This document shows positions 50,870 through 63,239 of a stretch of 64,000 bases of DNA, in pieces. The notes beneath the pieces are model-generated. The model was not told the origin of the DNA. It saw only the letters and a program-made list of their open reading frames with translations, and ran no database searches. The position numbers and the translations under genes are program-made. This DNA comes from Branchinecta lynchi (taxonomy: Eukaryota; Arthropoda; Branchiopoda; Anostraca; Branchinectidae): assembly GCA_023053575.1 (NCBI GenBank), contig JAKZAP010000016.1:5514046-5578045 (forward strand), written 5' to 3'. Every line of letters begins with the position of its first letter. Position 1 is the first letter of the stretch.

Positions 50870-51135
50870 GAGCCTCGTTTTTGTTACAATAGCGCTGCCT
50901 GCGCTGCCGCATCGCTGCTGCAGAACTTCTTTGCTTTTGCATAATATGCGTTTATGGATTCACTTTCTTCTTGGTTGAAGCGGCAGCGCTGCAGCATCTT
51001 GCAGGGAAGCACGGACTTGGTCGGGGAGCAAGTCCGTGATTCTCGAGAAGCGCTGCAGTGCAAAACGGATGTAGAAAGAATCAGTCCGGAATCGGCCGAG
51101 AAGTGGACCTGCAGCATTCAACAAAAACGAGGCTC
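50870..51135. mobile_element. AGCCTCGTTTTTGTT-ended MITE
   Basis: Perfect 15-bp inverted ends AGCCTCGTTTTTGTT (50871-50885) and AACAAAAACGAGGCT (51120-51134). Inside are repeated GCAGCGCTGC and CTGCAGC words in both orientations. No target duplication was found. Confidence 0.6.
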
Positions 51136-52080
51136 TGTACTATGCCATGGCACGAGTGTTGATAATGAGGCACTGGGGGGGGGGGGGGCTTTCAGAAACA
51201 AGTCCGCTTGGAAGCGCTGCTGTGGCGAAAAGTAGCTATGACGACCAGTTTCTCATGTACGTACACATTGTACCAGGGAGTATGCGACCCTTCGATTGGG
51301 ACGGTCCTGTTGCGCGTATTCCTAGAAAACATTTAGTCGTAGTTTATTCTCCTTAATACGTTCGGTAAACTTTTCTTTTACTGGATTTCCTGGAGCTCTC
51401 GAGATTTCCGAACCTGTGCTTGGTGAATACCATCACAATAGCTGCGTTCTTTGTCACGGGAGTTCTCACCGGTGGTCTCCGGTTTTTCTTATAAGCCGTT
51501 TTTGCATCCACCGGTGACTTCTCACCAGTCTTATAACCCGTTTTTGAACTAACCAGTGTCCGGTTTTATCTCACCGGTGCGGACTAACCAGAACCTGCTC
51601 GTGAGCCCTGCTGCAGCGAGGAGTTAGCCGGTTTTCATCAACTCACAGGGGAACAAAAAAAAACGCGTTTTAAGGGAAGAACCGGACACTGGTGACTAAA
51701 CACCAGAGACAGCCCGGAGAGCAACGAATGCAGCTAATACACAAAAGAGGGAAGGGAAGACAAAATTAAATTCTACTCGGTCTCCACTCTCAATACCAAG
51801 TAGAAGCACCGTGATTTTGCAGTTGTAAGTAAAATGTGAGGTTGGGAGAGCTGTTTGAACAATATAATGCATATAATCAGGGCTACAAAAACTTCGGGGG
51901 AAAATGGATCTAGGAAGGTAACTCTAAAATGACCAGCTACACCCCCCCCCCCCCCTCGCACTATCGCAGTAGTATGTTTAAATTATCTAAACACGCGTAG
52001 AATCCTAAATCAGAAGGACAAACTTGCCCGTGATTTTTCGTAAAACCAGTCGATTTTTCGTCAAAATAATCGTTTTTTAT
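51136..52080. other. No gene; CACCGGTG-rich inverted segments
   Basis: A G-run at 51175-51189, and repeated CACCGGTG/CACTGGTGA words at 51460-51700 with ACCAGTGTCCGG paired to CCGGACACTGGT, suggest another foldback element. A C-run is at 51940-51955. Confidence 0.4.
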
Positions 52081-52082
52081 GG

Positions 52083-54300
52083 CACTTGCCAAATGCCATA
52101 TAGCGATTGTAATTTATGTCCGTCAGTCGGTCTGTCGGTCCCGGTTTCCAGTCAACTTCCAGATAAGCTAGGACGATGAAACTTGGCAGGCATATCACGG
52201 ACCGGACCAGATTAAATTAGAAATAGTGACTTCCCCGATCCGACCATCTGGAGGGGAGTGGAGAGAGGGAAAATCCGGAAAATTAGATATTTTTAGCTTA
52301 CGAACGGGTGATCGGATCTTAATGAAACTTGATATATGGAAGGAACTCGTATCTCAGACGCTCCATTTTAAATCCAGACCGGATCCGGTGATATTAGGGG
52401 GAGTTTGACGGGGAAACCGGAAATCTTGGAAAACACTTAGAGTGGAGAGATCCGGATGAAACTTGGTGGAAAGAACAAGCACAAGTCCTAGATACTTGAC
52501 TGACATAACCGGAACGGATACACTCACTTTGGGGGAGTTGGGGTGGGGGAGTCCGAATTTCTAGTGATCCCACCAGTTCGGTGCTTCCTGATATGCTAGG
52601 ACGATGAAAATTGGCAGGCATGTCAGGGACTCGACCAGAGTAAGTAGGAAATAGCCACTTCCCCGATCCGACCATCTGGGGGGGGGGGGGCGGAGTGGAG
52701 GGAGGGGGAAACCAAAATATGAGGTATTTTTAATTGCGAACGAGTGATCGGATCTTGATGAAAGTTGGTATTTAAGAAGATCTCTTGTCTCAGACGTCCG
52801 ACTTTAAATCCGGACCGGATCCGGTGACACTGGGGTAGTTGGAGGAGGGAACCGGAAATCTTGAGAAACGCGTAGAATGGAGGGATCGGGGTGAACAAGC
52901 ACGAGTCCTAGATTCGTCATTGACATAAGCGGACCGGATCCGGGCACTGTGGGGGAGTTGGGGGGGGGGGCGGATTTCTAGCGATCCCGCGAGTTTGGCA
53001 TACTTCCTGATGTTCTCGGACGATGAAACTTGGCATGTGCGTCAGGGATCCGAACAGATTGACTTGAGATCTAGTGGCATACATAACTTTTGAACGGGTG
53101 CTCGGATTTGAATGAAACTTGTCTGGTGGAAAGATCTATCGCCTCAGATGTTCAGTGTCAAGTCCGGGTCGGGTCCGATACCTGAAAACTCAAGAAACGC
53201 TTAAAGCAGAGTGATTGGGACGGAACTTAATGGAGAGAACAAGCATTAGGCCTAGATACGAAATTAACGGGGCTCTGTGGGGGGAGTTGGAGGGGGTTTC
53301 CTGGAATTCCGGTAGTCGCGAGTAGCATAGTTCCAGATGTACTAAGACAACTAAACTTTGCAGGCATATTAGTGACCCGACTTAATTGACTTAAGAACCT
53401 GACACAACATACCTCCGGAAACTTCTGTTCCTAGATCCGAGCATTTTTGGGGGAGCAAGGGAAGAGAAATATGGAAATTGACTTCTGCAAATTGCGAACG
53501 AGTGGTCTTATTCGAGTGAAACTTAATGGACGATAAGAACTGATTGCCTCATCGTGTAAAACATGCGCTGGAACTTTATGTGCGGCCTAGATTTGTTATT
53601 TGGCGCCCGGACGGATTCGGCCAAGGTAGAGGGGGGGGGGGGGGGGGGGGGGGTACTGGAAACTTTCAGATAAGTTATGCTCCAATTTCAGTAAAACTTG
53701 ATGGAAGGAAGAGGGAATTAAGAGATACGACGTTTATGTTTCCAAGTCCTGTTCGGCCACAGTGGGTGGAGTTGGAGGGAGATTGCCGGAAACTTTGAGG
53801 CTCGCATAGGGGTCAAATTTAACGAGTGCATCAGTTTAAATGATACATGGAACGTAGAGAGAGCATATACGCTAGATGACATATTTTGGTCCCGAACTGG
53901 GTCCGACAACTTTCGTGTGTGGGGGGGGGATACCGGAATTTCCCCAAAATGCTCAGACTCGAGTGAAACTTGATAGATAGTATAAAAGAAGATACTTTAC
54001 ATGATCCGATTTTTTAGTCCGAACCAGGTTCGGCCACGGTACGGGGAAATGAGAGAATACCGGAAATCGTGTAGCACGTCTAGGGAACAAACGAGTGGAT
54101 TTATTGGGCTGAAACTTGGATGTTTGAACAGTCGTGTGTATTTGCTACGGATGATCGAGACGGGGCCGGAACTGCTCAGAAGTGAGTGAAACAAAATATC
54201 CTATTTCTATCTCCGAACCGCATTTTTTGATGGCGGGTGTATTTTGTGACGCTCTCATCCACTTTCTTGTACCGCTTACTCGTAACAAGTGCCATATGAG
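52083..54300. repeat. G-tract repeat family 2, block 3
   Basis: Longest block: head with CCAAATGCCATATAGCGATT and GTCAGTCGGTCTGTCGGTC. Then many degenerate units (GATGAAACTTGGCAGGCATA, GGGGGAGTTGGAGG, TCCGACCATCTGG) with G runs up to about 24 bases (near 53630). Tail CAAGTGCCATATGAGCTCGT, AGCTCTTGTTC as in block 1. Contains an uninterrupted version of the unit hit by the Polinton (53104-53150). Confidence 0.75.
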
Positions 54301-54305
54301 CTCGT

Positions 54306-54415
54306 AGCTCTTGTTCTTAAAAACAGTCGTTTTTTTCTGCAAGAACAGTCGGTAAAAATGACCAGCCAGTCGGTAAATAACTTGCTCTCCCCAAAAACGT
54401 GTTGGCTAGCAATGC
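54306..54415. repeat. Fragment of the 3246-3575 repeat
   Basis: AAAAATGACCAGCCAGTCGG, TAAATAACTTGC and TTGGCTAGCAATGCTTCTGG match the end of the repeat at 3490-3575 in the same order. Confidence 0.55.
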
Positions 54416-54654
54416 TTCTGGCAGTACCATGCCCAAAACTAACATATATCACAACCCCCCATTTATTATAGCAGTAGCCTGTCTGAGTTTCTCGGCCAAT
54501 CAACCAAGTTGTCCAGTGTTTTTTCAATTCTAGTACACAAATAAATACTTTAACACTTATTAAACCCGTCTAGAAATTATAATCCAAGGACGAGTTTGAA
54601 CGAAGCAAAACATTCATTTCTTGTTTTATAAGTAGTGAACTGATAGACAAAAAT

Positions 54655-54730
54655 GCTCCTCAGCCAAGGATTTGAACCCAGGATCCTCTGCTTACAAGGC
54701 AGTCACTCTACCACTGAGCTACCGAGGGGC
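54655..54730 (-). tRNA. tRNA-Thr(UGU)-like, degenerate copy
   Basis: Minus strand has A-box TAGCTCAGTGG, anticodon TGT in the loop CTTGTAA, and T-loop TTCAAAT. The T-stem (CTGGG against CCTTG) has mismatches and the acceptor has a C-A mismatch, so it may not be functional. It lies in the left arm of a large inverted duplication. Confidence 0.55.
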
Positions 54731-55244
54731 TTGTGAACAGAGTTCGCAAACCATTACAATAGTCTGGTAGAAGCCGGCCATAGGAACAGTGATCCCGCCC
54801 GAAGACAAATTCATCCAAACAGTTCACATCCACATGCCACGGAAATTATTAATATAGATGGCACTTTACACAAGGGACTTGTACCGTGACCAAATCCATA
54901 AACAATTTTTCGAATATAATTTAGAAGTCTAGGACTCCCTTGTCGGAATCACGTAGACAAACCAGGACCCACAAGACGAGGTCTCATGGTGAAAACCAAA
55001 TAAAACCAAATATATAATTTTAATGGGAAGACGAAAATTGAAAATTGAAAACTGAAAAAAATTGTTTATGGAATTGGTCACGGTACAAGTCCCTTGTGTA
55101 AAGTGCCATCTGTATTAATCATTTCCGTGACATGGGGATGTGAAGTTGTGAACTGGTTAGATGAATTTGCCTTCGGGCGGGATCACTGTTCCTATTGCCG
55201 GCTTCTACCAGACTATTGTAGTGGTTTGCGAACTCTGTTCACAA

Positions 55245-55320
55245 GCCCCTCGGTAGCTCAGTGGTAGAGTGACTGCCTTGTAAGCAGAGGGTCCTGGGTT
55301 CAAATCCCGGCTGAGGAGCA
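55245..55320 (+). tRNA. tRNA-Thr(UGU)-like, better-preserved copy
   Basis: Acceptor GCCCCTC/GAGGAGC (one C-A mismatch), A-box TAGCTCAGTGG, anticodon TGT in CTTGTAA, T-stem CTGGG/CCCGG with loop TTCAAAT, discriminator A, then TTTTT at 55321. It is embedded in a repeat (right arm of the inverted duplication) related to the tRNA-like sequence at 41846. It could be a real gene or the head of a SINE. Confidence 0.6.
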
Positions 55321-55728
55321 TTTTTGTCTATCAATTCACTACTTATAAAATGTTTCCATCTCAAGGGCGTCTTCCCCATTACAGTTATATATTTGGTTTT
55401 ATTTGGTTTTCATCATGAGGCCCCGTCTTGTGGGTCCTGGTTTGTCTACGTGATTCCGACAAGGGAGTCCTAGACTTCTAAATTATATTCGAAAAATTGT
55501 TTATGGAATTGGCCACGGTACAATTCCCTTGTGTAATGTGCCATCTATATTAATTCATTTCTTGGCTATGAACATTTCTGGAGAAAACATATTTACGTAC
55601 ATAAATGTAGAATGTCCCGTCATTCTCCCCCACACTCTCGCAGTGGCCTATGGGAGTTTCGTAGTCAACCCGCACAGGTTTTAAAGTCGGAAAGTTGATT
55701 CAATCTCTACATTGTATTCAATCAGAAA

Positions 55729-56585
55729 CAAGATCAAAGGTTTCGACGGGATCCCAAAAATTCAATATCTAATCCAGACAACTAGGTCTTGTCTTAGAAA
55801 AATCCAGTCATCGCCAGACTCCTTTAACGTTTTTACAATTGAAATTCAGAAACAGATTATGGACAAATAGCTAATAATCTGAGAAAAAGCAAGTTCAGAT
55901 ATGGATTCAGCATGTGTGTTTACCCCTATAAGTCACATCTGTTTTGACGAAAACTTCCTGCCACTTCTGCCAATATCCCGGTTTGGCCGGATTTCGGGCG
56001 AACTACATGTCCGGGTAGAAAATTGTTTTCAAATAAGTGTTCAGCATGTCTTCTTGCCCTAGATCGAAAATCTAATCAACTCGAAATAAAAATTTCAATT
56101 TTAGCAAACTTTCTGGTTTCGGCCGGATTCCGGGCGAACTACTTGTCGGTCGAGAAAATGGTTTTCACCATCGTCTTCAGCATGTCTTCCTACCCATAAA
56201 TCGAACATCTAATCAACTTCAAATAAAACTTTTAATTTTAACAAACTTTCAGGGTTTTGCCGGATTCCGGGTGAACTACTTGTCCGATGACAAAATAGTT
56301 TTCACTATCGTGCTCAGCATGTCTTCTTACCCCATAATCAACTTTCACATTAGCTGTTTCAAAATATTTTGTTTGCCCCTTAATATGAACCCCCTCCCCC
56401 ACCCCTAAATGTAGGGCTACAAAGCCCATCTAGGAACTCAACTGGTCCGATGACTCAAAGAATCCTCACACCAAGTTTCGTCAAAATATCTCATTCCCTT
56501 CGAGGGGTATCGTGCTTACAGACGGACGAACAACTTTTGCGATGTCATAGGTATCCCTCCACTTACGTTTTGGGATCCCAAAAAT
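55729..56585. repeat. GGGATCCC-family element, copy 8
   Basis: ACAAGATCAAAGGTTTCGAC at one end, CCACTTACGTTTTGGGATCC then CAAAA at the other; three to four 137-bp units, no nested insertion. Serves as the reference for the interrupted copy at 39503-41527. Confidence 0.78.
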
Positions 56586-57625
56586 GGGACTGGGAAGCTA
56601 ACTATAGAATGACCCCCCTCCCCCATACCATACCGTACTATCGGTGTGATGTGTATGATCTTCGTACCAAACCCGCACTGTTCTCATTTTCACCATAGAC
56701 ACGATTCCGTCACTACTAAAATCCCTCTATAAATAACGCGACTAGAGAATTGTCCGGTTTCCAGCACATGATCTTGGAACCGCTCTATTTTCAGTGACAC
56801 TTGCACGCGTGCAGGTCCTTCTGTTCCAGAGCAGTGTCAGGAATTTCATCTGTGATATTTATTTATGAAATAATAGTTTCCAATTCGGGAATTTGCATAT
56901 TTTTTTGGATACGTGGTGACTTGCGCGCTACCTAGTTTAAATGATGGTTGGAGACGCAAAAATGGCTGCAGAAAATAAAGGCACAATATTTGCTAAATCT
57001 GTGCAGAAACATGCAGGAAGGGCTAAAGAAAAGGTAAACTAATTGAATTTTGTTTGATTTCCTGACATTAGAGAATATGCTTAGCAAGATTTCATTGCTG
57101 GGCTCTGGTTGTGGTGTATCTGGACAGCTGTAGGTCACGTTTTATTGTTAGCCTACCATGGTTTGTCATCCCTCCTGTATCTTGAAAGGATTTAGGCTTA
57201 GCTAGCCTAACAAGATAATGCTTGAAAGTGATAAATTAGTGGAATCGGAAGAAAAATACCTTTGATTGTCATGATAACCCTGTGATAACCAACATTTGTA
57301 GCTCCTTTTTACAAACTCAAAGCAAAATTTTCTAAACTCAAGATATTCTTTTTGGCCATGTCCTTGTCAAATCATATCTCAGCCTGTTCTGAGCAGGTCC
57401 TGAGCCTGTCCTAGGCTCCCTACATCTCCACAGTTGCAGATAAGAAATCCTTTGCTGTAGGTCTGCCCAGTATTTTGTCAGCCCTTTGATGTTTAGATAT
57501 CACTAGGGAACATCCCGTTTTGATCAGGTTTTGAGTGCCTTCAGCAGCATACTTCCATTGCTGTTTTTAGCTCCAGCTGTGTGCATACTGTCTGAAGTGA
57601 CGAGTATTTTTGAAGTATGGTACTA
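56586..57625. other. No gene recognised
   Basis: Includes a short CCTGAGC(A/C)(G/T)GTCC duplication near 57390-57412. A possible small exon around 56944-57034 (ATGGTTGGAGACGCAAAAAT...GAAAAG|GTAAACT) has a good donor but no other support. Confidence 0.3.
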
Positions 57626-57906
57626 CAGTCTACCACAAATCCCTGATTTTTGGATACCCTATGCCAAACGCTGGGTATATCTAGCGTTTGGCATAGCCTA
57701 TGCCTAACGCCTGCCTAATGCTGGATACCCTATGCCAAATGCTGGATACCTGTTGGTAACCTAACCCTATTCATCAATATTTTACTAGGTTACAGTATCC
57801 AGCACTTGGCATAGTGTACCCAGTGTTAGACATAGGGTATGCCAAAGGATAGGCATATCCAACGCTTGGCACAGGGTATCCAAAAATCAGGGGTTTGTGT
57901 TTGACT
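57626..57906. mobile_element. CAGTCTACC-ended MITE, copy 2
   Basis: Same ends and ATGCCAAACGCTGG-type units as 45692-46014, with several differences in the right end (GTGTTTGACTG). No clear target duplication. Confidence 0.75.
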
Positions 57907-58873
57907 GGTATGGTATAAGAAATATTTGTAGCATTTGAAGGCTCTTCTGGCTTCATGAAAATTGGAATTCTGTCTATCCTATGCTATCAATGCTATCATG
58001 CTATCAATATGCTATCAATGGAGTACCTACAAGTGTATGTTATAAAAATTGCAAGAGCCGCTTGCAGTTTGGTAGATGAAAAAGGTTCAAAACATGCTTT
58101 TTTTCCCTTTTGTACATCTGGTAGGTACCTGACAACTTTTCACAACATAGTTATTGTATTGTTTTTATTTTGTACTTCGACTCAGGAATAATTTTGCTGT
58201 TGATATGCAATGGAAACTATCTAAATCTTACAGTCTAAACAGCAAGTTTGATAGTGGGAGTGGCTTAGGATGTTGGACCTGGAATTGTTTGGGTTATTAA
58301 GTAATAACCCACAATTCTAGTACTCGCTGGGATATGTTCAGGCCTTGCACCATTAGTAAATGCCAGTTGTTGACCACAACAACTGGACAAGCTTGGGACA
58401 ACTAAAGTAACCGCTGATGCAGAAAATTTGAACTAACACCAGGATTGTTGCAAAGATTATCATTTCCTTGTTAAAAGTTATCAATCATTTAGTTTCCCGT
58501 ACAGACCATGACTCCAACTTGGTAGGCTACTTTAGTGGTGTTTTGATATGATGTTCTTACTTAACATCAATAGTCTTTGACTACTAATGAGCTTAATTCA
58601 GGTGCCAAAAGTCCATGTTATTTGCAAAATGGAAAGTGTAGACTGCAGTGCATCTGAGACAAGGTCCAGAGTTTTGTTTACAAACCATCCACCTTTGTCA
58701 CTGGACAATGCGATTTAAGGTAATTTAAAGTATGCCAAATGCTAGGCATACCCCGCATTTCTTGTATCTCATTCCACATGTTGCTATGCATGTACCAAAC
58801 CTTTAGCATACTAACTGACCCGAACCAAATTTGATTGTAATGATGTAGCAAAATTCACTAAATAGGCTAACTT
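57907..58873. other. No gene recognised
   Basis: Begins with a short CTATCAATGCTATCA tandem (57985-58020). No convincing exon or repeat shared with the window beyond isolated ATGCTAGGCATA words near 58735. Confidence 0.35.
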
Positions 58874-59129
58874 TTTATCCTTTGATAGCTGGATGAGGGC
58901 CCTCAGATTTTTGGCATAGGCCTAGGCTGTACAGAATTTGAATCTATCCAACACCAGGCATATCTATCTACCTTTCTCCTGTACTAGATTTCGGAAAACT
59001 GTTTATCCTTTGATAGCTTGATGAGGGCCCTCAGATTTTTGGCATAGGCCTAGGCCGTACAGAATTTGAGTCTATCCAACACCAGGCATATCTATCTACC
59101 TTTCTCCTATATTAGATTTCGGAAAATTA
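58874..59129. repeat. 128-bp tandem duplication
   Basis: TTATCCTTTGATAGCT(G/T)GATGAGGG... at 58874-59001 and 59002-59129, about 96% identical. Confidence 0.9.
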
Positions 59130-59415
59130 CTTCCACCTAAGAATCAAATGGAATTCAAAGTTGGGGGTTCATAAAACTTCAAACCAATTCCATTCTTACT
59201 CCAGTGCAAATCATGCGACATCAAACAGATTTCATGAAACATCATTTGAATTCTTGTCTTGATAACAATCTTAGTACAGATCATGTTCTTCTTTTTTTCT
59301 AACATCCAGTTACTGCAGGTTCTTCAGATATGAAGTATGAAGTCAGATTTGATTTTTTTTTTTCAATGCTGAAAATCCATGGAACATCAAGCTGAGCCTT
59401 GAAGTAGAGTAATAA

Positions 59416-60041
59416 ATTGTCTTCATAGTAGCCTACGTAAGATAGTTTTTGCAACTTAGTAGTAGTATGTTCTTCTTTTTGTTTTGCATTTATTTGACCA
59501 GCTTTAACAAGCAGGGGAATATTTTATAAGCAGGGCCGTCGCAAGTGCGTTTTTGTTGGGGGGGCGGGGGTGCAGAGACAAAAGTTTTACCGAATCTTTA
59601 TAAAATTTTTACCAGATTCTAGAAACTGAGAATTATAGCTAAATTATTAAAGGACCCCTTGCACTATTTACTCTTCAACTAATACTATTTTAAAATATTT
59701 GTATACTTAAAACTAGGCAGTGCTTTCAATTGCCTTCATAGTAGCCTACGTAAGATAGTTTTTGCAACTTAGTAGTAGTATGTTCTTCTTTTTGTTTTGC
59801 ATTTATTTGACCAGCTGTAACAAGCAGGGGAATATTTTATAGGCAGGGGCGTCGCAAGTGCTTTTTTGTTGGGGGGGGGGGGGGTGCAGAGACAAAAGTT
59901 TTACTGAATCTTTATAAAATTTTACCAGATTCTAGAAACTGAGAATTTTAGCTAAATTATTAAAGGACCCCTCGCACTATTTACTCTTCAACTAATACTA
60001 TTTTAAAATATTTGAATACTTTAAAACTAGGCTGTGCTTTC
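59416..60041. repeat. 313-bp tandem duplication containing a hAT-type end
   Basis: Copies at 59416-59728 and 59729-60041 (CTTCATAGTAGCCTACGTAA at 59421 and 59734). Each includes the end CAG(G)GGC(C/G)GTCGCAAGTGC with its G-run and the start of a family-4 repeat. The duplication therefore happened after both insertions. Confidence 0.85.
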
Positions 60042-61299
60042 AGCAAATAACCCAGGGTTGTGGCTGTTTTAAACCTTTTCCAAGAACCGTTGACTTATAG
60101 CGAAAACAGAGAAGCAATTTATATAACCGGTTTTTCTGATGGAAACGCTTCTCGCAGAAAACTGTCGAATCAGAGTGATCTGGTTAGAGGGGTTAGAATC
60201 TACCGTACGAAATTGGGGTCTCCGGGTTTAGAAGTATATACATTTTTTACGTTCAATTTGTTTTTCTGCAAAATCTGACCACTTCCGAAATAAATTATAT
60301 TGTTTACCGTGGATAAACACACCAAGATCCCACGAATTTCCAGAAACATCGAAACCGGTTGGAGCGACGTCCCGGCTTGTCGCTACTGCTAGGCTACCGA
60401 ATATGAAAATGAGCGCTGCAGGCGAGGTTCTTTAAAATTCGCTTTTTCTGCCAAACTTAACTTTTCCGTGCAGATTTGGATATTTTAATCTCCAAAATCC
60501 CAAGCCTAAAACTGGTTTAAAACCCGCACTCTTTTGCTCTTTTAAAACCGCGCACCGTTCCTCAAAATAAAGAATACCACAAAAGGCGCCGCTGGCAGAA
60601 TTTTTAAAAATATTTATGAGTAGAGCACCTTTTTGGGGTCCAAAATAAAAGTAAGGACTACCGGTTAAAGCATAGACCAGTCCTTTTTTTTGTGGCCAGT
60701 GCTTCACTTGACCTCTTCTCTGTGCTTACAAATCCGATTTTTGTCCAAACCTTGCCCTACATCATTTTTTTTTTAAAAACCTACCTCTGCTAAAATACAA
60801 AATTTTCTAAAAAATCAGGTCTCTCCGCTTTCAGACAGACTTCGGTACAAGTCCAACTGTGAAATCCAAAATTTGGTAACTACCTTTATGTAACTCTGGC
60901 AAGCTGACTAATATTATGACACGATCAAAACCTACAGCTGAGATTACGATTGTCAGCGGTATGTGGGGGGGGGTGGTCACCGGATTATAGGGTTGAGGTC
61001 GATATCGGACCAAAATTCGGAATACCGAAGAAGTATATAGCGGATACTGATGGACTAATATTCAGGATTCGGTAAAATGTCGTCGAAATCGGACCGAAGT
61101 TAGGGGGTACCTATAGCCTGTTCGGGATTCTTTCTAACTACCGAATCCCCGTAAACCACAAATTCTGATATCGAAAAATAACCGAATAGTTTTAGTAAAA
61201 TTTTGGGCATCCGGCCCAATTTTTTTTTCTTTTTTTACCGAACATCATGAAGTTGTGGGTCCTCCCCACCCCCACCCTCATCCCCTTGCGACGCCTCTG
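59844..61299. mobile_element. Non-autonomous hAT-like element, 1456 bp
   Basis: Left end CAGGGGCGTCGCAAG, right end CTTGCGACGCCTCTG (14 of 15 complementary). Flanks TTTATAGG and GTTGTAGG share 6 of 8 bases, an aged duplication. No transposase; includes a family-4 repeat at about 59958-60240 and unexplained sequence after it. Confidence 0.65.
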
Positions 61300-61361
61300 G
61301 TTGTAGGCTATCGACTGTGTGACTTGACTAGGTCTGAAAAGGAAGACATGTATTTATTAAA

Positions 61362-61400
61362 CTTGTTTGAGGTGGGAGCTTAGCTCCCACCTCAAACAAG
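61362..61400. repeat. Perfect 39-bp palindrome
   Basis: CTTGTTTGAGGTGGGAGCT, one central T, then the exact complement. The 61321-62048 interval otherwise has no recognised gene; a 183-codon frame at 61518-62069 is hydrophobic, runs into the next repeat and is not called. Confidence 0.9.
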
Positions 61401-62048
61401 GAAGTTTGTATAAGGAAGTTTGCTCCATCTGTTAATTTAGCCAACTTCTCATAAGAGTAGCAAACAGTAGACTAGTAGTCAACCAAAATCCCACTTCTCT
61501 CTGTTAATTGATGTTTTGTGTGGGAGTGGGAGCGCTCATTATGGTCTGGAATAGAGGGAGTCGGATGTTCTGTTACACCACACACTCATGGGGACATTAT
61601 TGTTATGCCTTCTGTTGGAACCGTGACCGTGAAAATGTTTGAAAAGACATTGACGGTTGGGTTTAGCGTGATCCGGTTTCAGCCTTTCGTGGCAACGTTG
61701 GATATCCCCCTTTTTTACGTTTTATTTCATTTTATTTGGTCTCAGTTTTCCTTGTCAAGTAGTAAAAACGTTAATAAGTTGTCTGGTGTCACACAAGGCC
61801 AATTGACGTCGTCTCTCTCCACTTTTGGTTTGGTTTTTCTTAGCAGTTCGTGTTCTTCACATTTGGATACTTTCTGTTTTATTTCTTACGCTACCATGTC
61901 CTCGCAGTTAAAGAATATTGGGCTGATCGTTATCCAGGCTCCAGACCGTGTCTGTACCTTGTACTTTGTCGTGTTTTGTTTGCGTTTTTTTGGGTTCACT
62001 TCTGTTTCGTCAAAGTTTGTAGTTTGGCCCATGTTTAGTCTTTTGTGT

Positions 62049-62966
62049 TTTTGGGATCCCAAAACGTAAGTGGAGGGAAACCTATGACATCGCAAAAGTT
62101 GTCCGTCTGTCCGTCTGTACGCACTAAAACTCTCGAAGGGAACGAGATATTTTGATGAAACTTGGTGCGAGGATTGTTCGGGTCAAGGGTTAGGTCAAGT
62201 TCGAAGATGGGCTCTGTAGCCCTACATTTAGGGGTGGGGGAGGGGGTTCAAATTAAGGGACAAACAAAATATTTTTAAACAGCCAATGTGATAGTGGTTT
62301 ATGGTGTAAGAAGGCATGCTGAGTACGATAGTGAAAACCACTTTCTCGCCGGACAAGTAGTTCGTCCGGAATCCGGCAAAAACCGGAAAGTTTGTTAAAG
62401 TAAAAGTTTCATTTGAAGTTGATTAAATGTTTGTTTTAGGGATAAAAAGACATGCTGAACATGATGGTGAAAACGATTTTCTCGCCGGACAAATAGTTCG
62501 CCAGGAATCCGGCCAAAGCAGGAAAATTTGTTAAAATGAAAAGTTTGATTAGATGACAGAATAAGGGATAAGAAGAGAGGCTGAGTCTGTGTATGACAAT
62601 CATTTTTTACCCGGACATATAATAAGGAATCCGGTTGTAACCGGATTTTTTTTTTTAAGTCGAACTTTTATTCAGAGTTGATTCGATGTTCTTTATAGGG
62701 ATTCGACGCTGGATTTGTTTCTGAATTTTCTTTTTTTGCTGGACTAGTAGTTTGCTCGGAATTCGGGCGAAACTGGAAACTTGACAGAAGTAAAGCAGGA
62801 AGTTTCGGTCAGTACCGTCAAAATAGATAGCGCTTATAGAGGTATATCTGAACTTGATTTCACTGATGATTAGCCTGGCGAAGACTGGATCTGGCGAAGA
62901 CAAGACCCTACTGTCTGAACCAAATATTAGATTTTTGGGATCCCATCGACACCTTTGGTCTTGTTT
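62049..62966. repeat. GGGATCCC-family element, copy 9 (reverse orientation)
   Basis: Opens TTTTTGGGATCCCAAAACG, closes ATTTTTGGGATCCCATCGAC, ACCTTTGGTCTTGTTTT; five degenerate 137-bp units. Confidence 0.78.
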
Positions 62967-63239
62967 TTATAGTTTTCGTTTCCGAAAAGTCAAAGTACGT
63001 CTGCGAGGTACCCTCCAAAAAGCTGCCGAAAAGGCTCCCTCGAAAGCAAAGCGAAATACACTACAGAGTAGCGACAAAACCTATGCTTTCATTGGTAATG
63101 GACTGTACTCGTTGCGGTGTCCACTACGCTCTGGATATCCAAAGCGAAACAAACTTGCGGGTTTAAGAATTCCTAGTACAGCTAAGAAGCCGTCTGTACC
63201 CATCGACGAAACAGGGGAGGTTGTATCTTTTTTTTGCTG
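62967..63239 (+). other. Possible coding exon, unconfirmed
   Basis: An open frame rich in Lys/Arg and Ser (RGTLQKAAEKAPSKAKRN) follows TTTTTATAG. The frame itself runs on from the repeat upstream, and no paired exon or consistent donor was found. Confidence 0.25.

Larger units (their letters stand above)
54610..55560. repeat. Composite inverted duplication carrying tRNA-Thr-like genes
   Basis: Order A-B-A'-B'-A'' where prime means inverted: A 54626-54911, B 54911-55033, A' 55056-55347, B' 55367-55498, A'' (partial) 55498-55560. A contains the tRNA-like gene, TTGTGAACAGAGTTCGCAAA and ACTTTACACAAGGGACTTGT. B contains CTAGGACTCCCTTGTCGGAA and AACCAAATAAAACCAAATAT. Arms differ by a few percent. 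Confidence 0.8.

Noticed and set aside
61518..62069. 183-codon hydrophobic open frame
   Set aside because: Ends inside GGGATCCC-family copy 9; low-complexity hydrophobic sequence, no domain or exon borders.
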